64,000 nucleotides of DNA from Bordetella genomosp. 8 (GTDB lineage Bacteria > Pseudomonadota > Gammaproteobacteria > Burkholderiales > Burkholderiaceae_B): the NCBI RefSeq assembly GCF_002119685.1, contig NZ_CP021108.1:1240001-1304000 (forward strand), given 5' to 3'. Below, one piece after another: positions 1-7,766 of this stretch. The notes beneath the pieces are model-generated. The model was not told the origin of the DNA and searched no databases. It saw only the letters and a list, made by a program, of their open reading frames with translations. Numbering within the stretch: position 1 is the stretch's first letter; every line of letters begins with the position of its first letter. The position numbers were made by a program, and so were the translations under genes.

Positions 1-102
1 CACCCCGGCCCGTTCGGACAGGATGCTGCCCATCGCGCCAAACAGCAGCGGCGTGGCGATGCGCAGCACCGACGCCAGGAAATCGAGCACCGACATATCC
101 AT
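1..102 (-). CDS. ABC transporter permease, N-terminal fragment (BMP/nucleoside-type importer)
   Basis: Only the first 34 codons lie in the window; the gene runs off the left edge. The visible N-terminus (MDMSVLDFLASVLRIATP, then a Gly/Leu-rich stretch ending SERAG) is the usual beginning of the second inner-membrane permease of RbsC/YufQ-like importers. There are two possible starts, at base 102 and, two codons in, at base 96. It follows the first permease with only 2 bases between them, so the two are almost certainly translated from one mRNA with the ATPase, receptor and hydrolase further upstream. The substrate cannot be read from this fragment. The context of a cyclic-amide hydrolase suggests a pyrimidine- or triazine-like compound, which is inference. 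Confidence 0.85.
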   Translation of the reverse strand, partial: MDMSVLDFLASVLRIATPLLFGAMGSILSERAGV

Positions 103-104
103 TC

Positions 105-1169
105 CTACACCCGTCCCTTGCGGCCCGCGGCGCCCGCGATGACCAGCGCGAACAGCATGGTCAGGCCTTCTATCATCGCCACCAGGGATGAAGGCGATCC
201 GACTTCGCGCTGCATGGCCAGCGCACCCGCTTCCAGGAAGCCCAGGAACAGGCCCGCCGGCAGCACCGCCAGCGGCTGCCTGCCCGCCAGCAATGCGATC
301 GCCACCGCGTTGAAGCCGAAGCCCTGCGAGAAGCCGGCGATCAGGCGGTAGTGCAGGCCCAGCACTTCCACCGATCCGGCGAGGCCGGCGAGGGCGCCCG
401 CCACGGCCATCACCGCGACCGTGGTACCGAACACGCCGACTCCCGCGTAGCGCGCGGCCGCGCGGCTGGCGCCCACCAGCCGCAATGTGTAGCCCCACTT
501 CGTATGCCACAGGCACACATGTCCGAGGATGGCCACGACGACCGCCAGCGCCGCGCCCCAGTGCAGGTCGCTGTCGGCGACGAATTTGGGCAACCAATAG
601 GCGGATTCCAGCAAGGGCGTCTGCGGAAAGCCGGCGCCCGCTTCGCCGATGTAGTCCTGGACGATCCATTGCACCGCCAGCACCGCGACGAAGTTCATCA
701 GCAAGGTGACGATCACCTCGTTGATGCGGCGGGTCAGATGCAGCAAGGCGGCGATCACCGCCCATGACGCACCCGCCGCGACGCCCGCCGCCAGGCTGGT
801 GCCGATCGCCAGCACCGGGTTTTCGAACGGGAAGGCCAGGGCGCATGCCGCAGCCCCCAGTCCGCCCAGGGCGATCTGCCCTTCGCCGCCGATGTTGATG
901 ATGTTGGCGCGGAAGCACAAGGCCACGCCGGTGCCGCACAGGATATAGGGGGTGGCCTTGTTCACCGCCACCGAGATCCGGTCGAAGGAACCGAAGGCGC
1001 CGCGCACGAAGGCGCGGGTGGCCGTCATCGGGTCGGTGCCTGAAAGGGCGATCAGGCAGGCCACCGCCGCCAGCCCCAGGACGAGCGCCAAGACGAACTG
1101 GCGGTTGAGCGGGCGCCAGTGCGGCCGCGGGGGGCGATCGGCGGGCGCCACGGCGACATCGGCCTTCAT
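105..1169 (-). CDS. ABC transporter permease (BMP/nucleoside-type importer)
   Basis: This 354-residue protein of the BPD_transp_2 (RbsC/YufP) permease family is a polytopic inner-membrane protein. A basic N-terminus of about 25 residues is followed by a first hydrophobic helix, and roughly eight to ten membrane segments are visible. The cytoplasmic loop with RLVGASRAAARYAGV near residue 230 matches the EAA-like loop (R-x-x-G) that contacts the ATPase in this family. Its start overlaps the end of the ATPase gene by 4 bases (ATGA), a sign of translational coupling. With its partner permease it should form the channel of a BMP-type importer, a family known for nucleosides and related compounds. 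The substrate is inferred from the linked ring-opening hydrolase only. Confidence 0.92.
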   Translation of the reverse strand: MKADVAVAPADRPPRPHWRPLNRQFVLALVLGLAAVACLIALSGTDPMTATRAFVRGAFGSFDRISVAVNKATPYILCGTGVALCFRANIINIGGEGQIALGGLGAAACALAFPFENPVLAIGTSLAAGVAAGASWAVIAALLHLTRRINEVIVTLLMNFVAVLAVQWIVQDYIGEAGAGFPQTPLLESAYWLPKFVADSDLHWGAALAVVVAILGHVCLWHTKWGYTLRLVGASRAAARYAGVGVFGTTVAVMAVAGALAGLAGSVEVLGLHYRLIAGFSQGFGFNAVAIALLAGRQPLAVLPAGLFLGFLEAGALAMQREVGSPSSLVAMIEGLTMLFALVIAGAAGRKGRV

Positions 1170-2716
1170 GCCGGCCTCCCGGCGGGGGCCGGCCTGTCCT
1201 CGCCCGTCGCCATCAGCAGTCCTATCCGTTCAGGGGTGGCCATATCGCGCGGCATCAACGTCGACAGGCGGCCGCGGTACATGACGCCGATGCGATCGCC
1301 GATCGCCAGGCCTTCCTCCAGCTCGGCGGTCACATACAACACCGCCGAACCCGCCTTGCGCAGCGCCAGCATGCGTTCGAGCACGAAGCGCGTCGCCGAG
1401 GGGTCCAGCCCCCATGTCGGCTGCAGCGCGACCATGACCTTGGGTTGCCGGTCGACCTCGCGGGCCACCACGATCTTCTGCTGATTGCCGCCGGAAAGCT
1501 GGCGCACGGGGATGTCCGGTCGATCGGCGCGTACGTCGTAGGCGCGCATCAGGCGCCGCGCCCCGGCGGCCAGCTTCGCTTTCGAGCGCAACCATGGCCC
1601 GCGCGAATAAGGCTCGCCGGCATAATCCCTCAGCATCAGGTTGTCGGCGATGGACATCGCGGGCACGAGGCTGGTGGCGGCGCGGTCCGACGGGATGTAC
1701 GACAGGCCCGCGGCGATCCGCTGGCGCACGCCGGTCCGGGTCATATCGGAACCGTCGATGTGGATGCTGCCCGCCGCGGGCTCGCGCATGCCGGCGATCG
1801 TGTCGGTAAGCTCGCGCTGGCCATTGCCGTCGACGCCGACGATCGCGACGATCTCGCCGGCGCGCACCTCGCATTGCACGTTGCGCAGCCCGGGCTCCGA
1901 TACCCTGCCCGGCAGGTCCAGGCTCCGCACCGTCAACAGCGGACGGCCAGGAGGACTCCCCGCCTCGCGCGCGGCGGCCGTCCAGCCGCCGCCGGGGCGG
2001 CCCACCATCATCGCGGCCAGGCTATCCCGCGTGGCGTGCGCGGCGGCCGTCTTGCCGACGGTCTTGCCATCGCGCAGCACCACGACGTCGTCGCAGATCT
2101 CCAGGACCTCGCCCAACTTGTGCGAAATGAAAATCACCGAACGCTGCTCCGCGCGCAGGCGGCGCATGACGTCCAGCAGCCGCGCGACTTCCGGCGGGCT
2201 CAGGTTGGAGGTCGGCTCGTCCAGTACCAGCAGGTCCACGCCGCGCAGCAGGGCCTTCAGGATCTCCACGCGTTGGCGCGCGCCCAGCGACAGGCTTTCC
2301 ACCATGGCGTGGGGGTCCAGGTCCAGGCCGTATTGCGCGCTGGCGGCCGCGATCTCCCGCGCCATTTCGGCCGCGCGCAGCACGCGGCGGCCGGCGCGCG
2401 GCCAACCCAGCATGACGTTCTCCACCACGCTCATGGCGTCGACCAGCATGAAGTGCTGGTGCACCATGCCGATGCCCGCTTCCAGGGCGGCCGCCGGCCG
2501 ATGCCCGGACAGCTCGCGGTTCTTGAACACGATGACGCCCGCGTCCGGCTCCGTCATGCCGAACAGGATTTTCATCAGCGTGCTTTTGCCGGAGCCGTTT
2601 TCGCCGAGCAGGCCGACGATGCTGCCGGGACGGACGTCGAGGTCGACGCCGTCGTTGGCTCGCACGGCACCATAATGCTTCGTGATGCCGCGCATCTCCA
2701 GCATGAGCTTGCTCAT
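1166..2716 (-). CDS. ABC transporter ATP-binding protein, double-domain (RbsA/YufO type)
   Basis: This 516-residue protein has two fused nucleotide-binding domains. The first has an intact Walker A (GENGSGKST, about residues 38-46), signature LSLGARQR and Walker B LLVLDEPTSNLSP. The second has a degenerate Walker A (GVDGNGQREL, no GKS) but an intact LSGGNQQK signature, and QPTWGLDP in place of Walker B. This asymmetry, with one active and one decayed site, is normal for sugar- and nucleoside-type double ATPases. It should energise import through the two permeases encoded directly downstream. The gene begins 35 bases after the receptor gene ends and overlaps the first permease by 4 bases, so all belong to one operon. 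Confidence 0.95.
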   Translation of the reverse strand: MSKLMLEMRGITKHYGAVRANDGVDLDVRPGSIVGLLGENGSGKSTLMKILFGMTEPDAGVIVFKNRELSGHRPAAALEAGIGMVHQHFMLVDAMSVVENVMLGWPRAGRRVLRAAEMAREIAAASAQYGLDLDPHAMVESLSLGARQRVEILKALLRGVDLLVLDEPTSNLSPPEVARLLDVMRRLRAEQRSVIFISHKLGEVLEICDDVVVLRDGKTVGKTAAAHATRDSLAAMMVGRPGGGWTAAAREAGSPPGRPLLTVRSLDLPGRVSEPGLRNVQCEVRAGEIVAIVGVDGNGQRELTDTIAGMREPAAGSIHIDGSDMTRTGVRQRIAAGLSYIPSDRAATSLVPAMSIADNLMLRDYAGEPYSRGPWLRSKAKLAAGARRLMRAYDVRADRPDIPVRQLSGGNQQKIVVAREVDRQPKVMVALQPTWGLDPSATRFVLERMLALRKAGSAVLYVTAELEEGLAIGDRIGVMYRGRLSTLMPRDMATPERIGLLMATGEDRPAPAGRPA

Positions 2717-2751
2717 TTCATCCTTTCATCCACGTCGCGACCGCAGCGCTT

Positions 2752-3780
2752 TCAGCCCTTGCCGCCCATCGCGTCGGCCTTGGTGGGCACGATCTTCAAC
2801 TTGCCCGACGCCAGCTCGTCCTGCAACAGCTTGAGCCGCGCCACCACGGCTTCCGGCACGCTCGGATTGAAGGCGCGATCCGGCGCGTAGCCCAGCTCGG
2901 CTCCCGTCGAGCCGGGGGTATCGTAACCGTAGACCTTGTACGCGCCGGACAGTTTGCCGGCCTTGACGTCCGTCGCCGCGGCCGCGTACATCTCCGGCCA
3001 TTTCTCGATGATGTTGGTCAGCACCTGCTGCGGCGCGATGGCGGTATGTTCGTACGACCGTCCGGCCACCCAGGCATTCTTTTCCTTCGCCGCCTGGATC
3101 AGGCCGCCCTGCGCGGCGTTCAACTGGCCGACCAGCGCATCGGCGCCGCCGGAGATCAGCGAAAACGCGGCTTCCTTGGCGGCGGCGGCATCCTCGATGT
3201 CCTTGATGTACAGGATGGTGACTTCCACGCCCGGCCGCGCCTGCTTGGCGCAGATGCGGAAGCTGCCGACCTGGTCGATGGTGGTCGGCAGGCCTTCCAA
3301 TCCGTACACCCCGCCTATCTTGCCCGTCTTGCTCATCAAGGCCATCAGGGCGCCGAGCTGGCAGCCGAAATGCACGTTGTTGAAGTCGATGGACATCACG
3401 TTGGGCGGATAGCCCTTGGAGCCTGCGGCGGTGATGAACTGCACATTGGGAAACTCCGGCGCCACCCGTTGTTCGGCGGACAGGAAGCGGCCCGAATGCC
3501 CGATGATCAGCTTCGCGCCCTGGCGCGCATAGTCCCGCATCGCGTTGACGTGGTCCGCGGCGGGCACGTTCTCCGAATACGACACGTCGAAGCCCAGTTC
3601 CTTGACCTTCATCAGGCCGGCATAGCCCACGGCATTCCAGCTCTGGTCGTTGATGCTGCCGGGCAGGAGCATGGCAGCCTTGGGTGCCGCGGCCTGCGCC
3701 ATGACGGCGGCGGGGATGCCCAGGCAGGCGAGGGTGGCGGCGATGCCGATCAGTCGGCGCGGGATGGGAAGGGATTTCAT
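2752..3780 (-). CDS. BMP-family ABC transporter substrate-binding protein
   Basis: This 342-residue periplasmic receptor of the basic membrane protein (BMP/Med) family starts at MKSLPIPRRL. The frame stays open upstream, but this ATG is followed at once by a clear signal peptide ending near AVMAQA, so it is the sensible start. The mature part begins KAAMLLPGSINDQSWN, and the NDQSWN motif is the hallmark of BMP receptors. There is no lipobox cysteine. BMP proteins usually bind purine or pyrimidine nucleosides or similar rings. Here the receptor lies 91 bases downstream of the ring-opening hydrolase gene and 35 bases before the ATPase, which suggests the importer delivers that enzyme's substrate or its precursor (inference). 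Confidence 0.93.
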   Translation of the reverse strand: MKSLPIPRRLIGIAATLACLGIPAAVMAQAAAPKAAMLLPGSINDQSWNAVGYAGLMKVKELGFDVSYSENVPAADHVNAMRDYARQGAKLIIGHSGRFLSAEQRVAPEFPNVQFITAAGSKGYPPNVMSIDFNNVHFGCQLGALMALMSKTGKIGGVYGLEGLPTTIDQVGSFRICAKQARPGVEVTILYIKDIEDAAAAKEAAFSLISGGADALVGQLNAAQGGLIQAAKEKNAWVAGRSYEHTAIAPQQVLTNIIEKWPEMYAAAATDVKAGKLSGAYKVYGYDTPGSTGAELGYAPDRAFNPSVPEAVVARLKLLQDELASGKLKIVPTKADAMGGKG

Positions 3781-3871
3781 GGCGGGCTTCCTGGCGGAAA
3801 AATAAACGGGATGGGAATGCGCGATAACCTGGCGTCTCGGTGGAGCGCCGGGGGAAGTTTCGTGGATGGGC

Positions 3872-5056
3872 TCAAGGGCCGCGCCGCGCGATGACGGCGA
3901 CCGGCCCGCCTCCGTCGGGGCCCTGATGTTCCGCGCCACCGGAAACGAACAGCTGAGTTTCGCCGAATACGCCGGCCAGGACGCCGCCGACCAGCGCCCG
4001 TGCGTGGCGTGACGCGTGGATGTCGCTGTCGTCCAGCATGGTGTGCCGGCGGCCGCGGATGGCGCCCGTCTGCGACGGTTCCGCCTTGGCGAGTACCGCG
4101 GCGACGCGTTCACGGCCGGGACCGCGCAATTCGCCGCCCATGCGCAGGCCGACCGACGCCAGGGCCGTGTCGACGGCGTCGACGTCCAGCGCGTCCCGCA
4201 TGACACCATGGCCCACGATATAGTCGCTGCGCCAGGCGGTGCTGTTGCCGAGCACCATGATCTGGTTCTCCATCAGCTCGATGCCCGCCGAGGTCGAGGC
4301 GCGGCCCGAGTACAGGCCGGCATCGCGGCATACGCGGGCGTCGCTCAGGGCGTCCGCGGATACTTCGCCCAGCGCCAGCGCCACGCCCAGGGCCGAGGCG
4401 CCGCGCGAATAGCCCATCGAAAGATAGGTGTCTTCCGTCGCCACGTCGCGGCCCCGGCCGTAAGCCTGCTCGATCCGCGCGCGCGTCAGCAGGGGGCATT
4501 TGACCTGCACATAGTGCACATCGCGGGCGTCGGCGATGCCCGCGGCGCGCATGGCGGCCTGCACGGCTTCAGCGGTGCGCAGGGCCTGCGGCATGCGGCC
4601 TATTTCCTCGGGCAGGAAGGCGGGCGTGATGGCGACGCCGATGGCGAGCGTCGCAACGCCCTCCGTGGCCGGACCCGCCGCGGTCGCGCCGGCCCGCGAG
4701 GCTTGCACAGGCGGCGCTGCTGGCGTTGCCGGCGCTGCTGGTGCGTCGCGGACTTCGAACACCAGCCAATGCGGCGACAGGCCGCCTTCCGTGCCGCCGG
4801 ACATGACGAAGGCCACGTCCCGCGCGACGTCGTCGAGGTCGCGTCGCGCCAGGCGCGCGATCGCGTGCTTCAGCGCCTGGGTGGCCAGGCCGCGGCTGAA
4901 GTCGTTCACGCAGCCGTTGCCTTCGGTCTTGCCCAGGACGGCCACGATCGCGCGCGGGTCGATCTCGCCTCGATCGACCGCCTGGACGAGGGCGGTGACG
5001 TCATCGGGCGCGGAGGCCGGCAGGCGGTGTACGAGAGCTTGTCGCGGAGTGTTCAT
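3872..5056 (-). CDS. Ring-opening cyclic-amide hydrolase (barbiturase / cyanuric acid hydrolase family)
   Basis: This 394-residue enzyme has three structurally repeated domains, each with the family's serine motif: SGGTEG at 86-91, SMGYSRGAS around 213-221 and VSGGAEHQGP around 371-380. The N-terminal LGKTEGNG (41-48) is also diagnostic. The family opens barbiturate to ureidomalonate or cyanuric acid to carboxybiuret; sequence reading alone cannot decide which. An ATG at 5056 was chosen, but a GTG three codons earlier (5065) is possible. An Ala/Pro-rich stretch at about 105-132 looks like a lineage-specific insertion or linker, since relatives are nearer 355-370 residues. The gene heads a run continuing into a BMP-type ABC importer, with a LysR gene upstream. 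Confidence 0.88.
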   Translation of the reverse strand: MNTPRQALVHRLPASAPDDVTALVQAVDRGEIDPRAIVAVLGKTEGNGCVNDFSRGLATQALKHAIARLARRDLDDVARDVAFVMSGGTEGGLSPHWLVFEVRDAPAAPATPAAPPVQASRAGATAAGPATEGVATLAIGVAITPAFLPEEIGRMPQALRTAEAVQAAMRAAGIADARDVHYVQVKCPLLTRARIEQAYGRGRDVATEDTYLSMGYSRGASALGVALALGEVSADALSDARVCRDAGLYSGRASTSAGIELMENQIMVLGNSTAWRSDYIVGHGVMRDALDVDAVDTALASVGLRMGGELRGPGRERVAAVLAKAEPSQTGAIRGRRHTMLDDSDIHASRHARALVGGVLAGVFGETQLFVSGGAEHQGPDGGGPVAVIARRGP

Positions 5057-5110
5057 GGCCGTCACTGTAGGAGCGGCCAGCGCAAAGAACTAGCGCTATT
5101 TTTTTTCAGC

Positions 5111-5167
5111 AGCGCTGCAAATCCTGCAGCGCTCGTGGCTAGCCGCCCCCCAGGTCGGCGGCTAGCC
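5111..5167. other. Two consecutive perfect hairpins between the LysR gene and the hydrolase gene
   Basis: Bases 5111-5119 (AGCGCTGCA) are complementary to 5125-5133 with a 5-base loop. Bases 5137-5147 (GGCTAGCCGCC) are complementary to 5157-5167 with a 9-base loop. Neither is followed by a T-run in the direction of the flanking minus-strand genes. Eight T residues lie just left of the first hairpin on the plus strand, which would be A residues in the minus transcript. They may form a Rho-assisted end for the LysR transcript or an mRNA structure ahead of the hydrolase. This is a structural observation only. Confidence 0.6.
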
Positions 5168-5183
5168 CCGCCTGGCGGCGCCG

Positions 5184-6077
5184 TCAGGCGAAAAAGTCCC
5201 GTTTCAACGTTTCGCCAAACAGCGCGGCCGCCACCGGCAGCAGGCGCCCGCGCAGCGATCCCAGCACCACGGGCCGGGCGTAGCGCGCCATTTCCGCCAC
5301 CGGCACGGCCACCAGCCCGTCGTCGGCGTTGTCATGTTCCTTTTCGGGGCGGATCTGGAAGCACACGCCATTGGTACGCTTCACGAAGGACGTCAGCGTC
5401 TCATAGGAGTTCGACACCAGCTGCGGCGTCAAGCGGAAGCCGGTCCGGTTGAGGTATTCGTCCAGCAGCTTGCGTCCGCCCCAGCTGCGGTCGGCCATGG
5501 CGACGGGATAGTTGGTGCATTCGGCGATCGAGATCCCGCCCTTGCTGGCGGAAGGGTGGTCGCGCCGTACGACGGCGCACATCACGTACCGCTGTTCGGC
5601 GATTTCGTAGAAGTCTCTTTCCGCCGACAGGTTGAACGATATGCCCAGGTCCGCCTGGTTCTCGAGCACGGAGGCCACCACTTCGTCGGCCCCGGCGACG
5701 TGGACGGAAAACGCGATCTTCGGATATTCCTGCTGGAATCTCGCGATGATCTCCGTCAATCGGTCGTTCGCCGCCACCGCGATGACGGCCAGGTTGACGT
5801 TGCCCCGCCGCAGTCCGCGCAGATCGTCGATCTGCGAGTGCACGGCTTCCGCCTCGCGCAGCGCGCGTACCGCGTAGGCCAGGTAGACCTCGCCCGCGGA
5901 AGTCAGGCGGATGCCGCGCGCGTGCCGGTCGAAAAGCGGCGCGCCCAGTTCTGCCTCCAGGTCCAGGATGCGGCGATTCAGCGCCGACGAGGTCAGATGC
6001 GTCGCTTCCGCCGCTTCGCGTATGGATTTGCTCCGCGCGACCGCGACGAAGCTTTCAAGCAATTTCAGTTGCTGCAT
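5184..6077 (-). CDS. LysR-family transcriptional regulator
   Basis: This 297-residue protein has a winged helix-turn-helix at about residues 3-60 (KLLESFVAVARSKSIREAA, SSALNRRILDLEAELGAPLF) and a periplasmic-binding-like effector domain behind it. It lies 127 bases upstream of the cyclic-amide hydrolase gene and points the same way, so it is the most likely regulator of that hydrolase and importer run. LysR regulators of this kind normally act on a nearby promoter with a pathway compound as co-inducer. The arrangement is tandem rather than divergent, unlike the classic atzR-atzDEF layout, so the regulatory link is inferred from position only. The hinge and effector region shows nothing unusual. 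Confidence 0.93.
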   Translation of the reverse strand: MQQLKLLESFVAVARSKSIREAAEATHLTSSALNRRILDLEAELGAPLFDRHARGIRLTSAGEVYLAYAVRALREAEAVHSQIDDLRGLRRGNVNLAVIAVAANDRLTEIIARFQQEYPKIAFSVHVAGADEVVASVLENQADLGISFNLSAERDFYEIAEQRYVMCAVVRRDHPSASKGGISIAECTNYPVAMADRSWGGRKLLDEYLNRTGFRLTPQLVSNSYETLTSFVKRTNGVCFQIRPEKEHDNADDGLVAVPVAEMARYARPVVLGSLRGRLLPVAAALFGETLKRDFFA

Positions 6078-6116
6078 GGACGATCCGTCTGCACCCGCCG
6101 CGCCGGGATTCCCCGG

Positions 6117-7460
6117 CTATTCCCGCATCAGCGCTTCGATTTCGCGCGCATCCACCGGGACGCCGCGCGTGATCAGTTCGCAGCCTTCGTCGGTGACCAG
6201 CGCATCGTCTTCGGTGCGGATGCCGATATTCCAGAACTCCTCCGGCACGTCGTCCGCCGGCCGCACATAGATGCCCGGCTCTATCGTCAGGATCATGCCC
6301 TTGCGCAGCTCGCGCCACGGGCGTTCCGTGCCGGCGGGCGCGTCCGGCATGCGGTAGTCGCCGACGTCGTGCACGTCCAGCCCCAGCCAATGGCCGGTGC
6401 GGTGCATGTAGAAGCGGTTGTAGGCCTTGGATTCCAGCACGCCGTCCAGCGAGCCCTGCAGCAGGCCGGCGTCCAGCATGCCCTGCGCCAGCACGCGCAC
6501 CGCGGCGTCATGGCCATCGTTCCAGGTCAGGCCGGGGCGGGTGGCCGCGCTGGCGGCTTCCTGCGCGGCCACAGTCAGGTCGTACAGCAGCCGCTGCGGA
6601 CCGCTGTAGCGGCCGTTGACCGGAAACGTGCGGGTGATGTCCGACGCATAGCCGTCGACCTCGCAACCGGCATCGACCAGCAGCAGGTGCCCATCCCGCA
6701 GCACGGCATCGCCGGCGGGATAGTGCAGGACGCAGGCGTTCGGCCCTGTCGCCACGATGCTGCCGTAGGCCGGAGACTGCGCTCCGTGCCGGCGAAACTC
6801 ATACAGCAGTTCCGCCTCGATCTCATACTCGCGCATGCCCGGGCGCGCGTGCCGCATGGCCCGCGCATGCGCCCCCGCCGAAATCCGCGCGGCGCGCCGC
6901 ATCAGGGCGATTTCCGTTGGGTCCTTCACGAGCCGCATCTCGGCCAGGAGGGGCAGCAGGTCCTGCTGCCGTTCGGGCGGCCGTTGCCCCGTCCTGGATT
7001 GCCGGCGCGCCGTTTCCGTGGCGCGCCGCAGGCATTCGTCGACGCGGGCGTCGCGCAGGACGGACGCAAACAGCGTGGGCTGGTCCAGCAGCAGCGCCGG
7101 CAGCATGTCGTCCAGGCGCTCCACCGGATAGGCCTCGTCGAAGCCGAAATGCGCCAGGGCGGCGTCCGGACCGAAGCTTCGGCCTTCCCATAGCTCGCGG
7201 TCCTCGTTCTTGTCGCGGCAGAACAGCACCGTGCGATCGGTGTCGCCGGCGATCAGTACCAGCCAGGCCTCCGGCTCCGGAAAGCCGGTCAGGTACAGGA
7301 AGTCGCTGTCCTGCCGATAAGGATATTCCGCGTCGCGATTGCGGATGACCGGCCGCGCGGCGGGCAGCAGGGCGATCCCGCCGCCCGCCGCGCGCATGGT
7401 GTCCTGCAGCCGGCGACGCCGGGCGATATGGGGAGCAGGGTCTTCGGGAGGCAGGCTCAT
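6117..7460 (-). CDS. pepP: Xaa-Pro aminopeptidase (PepP type)
   Basis: This 447-residue M24B metallopeptidase removes an N-terminal residue that precedes proline; it acts in the cytoplasm. The first 130 residues form the aminopeptidase-P N-domain, including YLTGFPEPEAW. The pita-bread catalytic domain follows and shows the dinuclear metal ligands: VDAGCEVDGYASDITR (two Asp), HRTGHWLGLDVHD (His), LTIEPGIYV (Glu) and the last Glu in GIRTEDDALV. The length is close to the 441 residues of E. coli PepP. The frame is open further upstream, but the ATG at 7460 (MSLPPED) fits the family start. Divergent from it lies a riboswitch-controlled exchanger gene. Confidence 0.95.
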   Translation of the reverse strand: MSLPPEDPAPHIARRRRLQDTMRAAGGGIALLPAARPVIRNRDAEYPYRQDSDFLYLTGFPEPEAWLVLIAGDTDRTVLFCRDKNEDRELWEGRSFGPDAALAHFGFDEAYPVERLDDMLPALLLDQPTLFASVLRDARVDECLRRATETARRQSRTGQRPPERQQDLLPLLAEMRLVKDPTEIALMRRAARISAGAHARAMRHARPGMREYEIEAELLYEFRRHGAQSPAYGSIVATGPNACVLHYPAGDAVLRDGHLLLVDAGCEVDGYASDITRTFPVNGRYSGPQRLLYDLTVAAQEAASAATRPGLTWNDGHDAAVRVLAQGMLDAGLLQGSLDGVLESKAYNRFYMHRTGHWLGLDVHDVGDYRMPDAPAGTERPWRELRKGMILTIEPGIYVRPADDVPEEFWNIGIRTEDDALVTDEGCELITRGVPVDAREIEALMRE

Positions 7461-7539
7461 GGCGTATCCGGCTGTTGTCCGATGGGCTACTTTACCGCGC
7501 GTCACGCGAGTTTCACGATACGGCTCAACCATTCGCTGC

Positions 7540-7545
7540 TACAAT
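7540..7545 (+). promoter_or_regulatory. Candidate -10 box for the riboswitch transcript
   Basis: TACAAT lies about 7 bases before the predicted 5' end of the yybP-ykoY riboswitch. No good -35 hexamer sits at the normal distance, so the promoter may need an activator or be weak. Its placement exactly where the leader RNA has to begin supports the call. Confidence 0.5.
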
Positions 7546-7551
7546 CCGGCC

Positions 7552-7700
7552 CGTTGTCATCGGGGAGTAGCCATCCTTCCCCCAGGAGTTTGCGTCAACA
7601 CACTTGGTGGTCCCGGACCCCATGGCGCAAACGGCCTTTCGTGACGGCCGCGCCCCGCGCGCGCCGCGCGGAACCGCCAGGCGAGACCTTTGGCCACGAT
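7552..7700 (+). promoter_or_regulatory. yybP-ykoY (manganese) riboswitch
   Basis: The leader carries the conserved landmarks of the yybP-ykoY class in order. These are CATCGGGGAGTAG at about 7558-7570, GCGTCAACA at about 7592-7600, and GGCGAGACCTTTGG at about 7680-7693 on the 3' side, with variable stems between. The class senses Mn2+ and usually turns on manganese exporters. The variable part at 7621-7679 contains a strong GC-rich stem built from GCGCGGCG-like arms. About 65 bases follow before the exchanger start codon. The identification rests on recognised motifs; covariance-model scoring was not possible here. Confidence 0.85.
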
Positions 7701-7766
7701 ACGCTAACCCAGCCGGGCGAGCCGTGTCGTCGCGCCATCGGTATCCGCTCGTCCGGCTGTGTCATC

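Noticed and set aside
1445..2890. A 481-codon plus-strand frame across the ABC ATPase gene
   Set aside because: It is antisense to a clear ATPase and lacks any domain; high GC makes such long shadow frames common.
5098..5107. T-run and hairpin next to it read as an intrinsic terminator
   Set aside because: The T residues lie before the hairpin on the plus strand and no plus-strand gene ends there; for minus-strand transcripts they are A residues.
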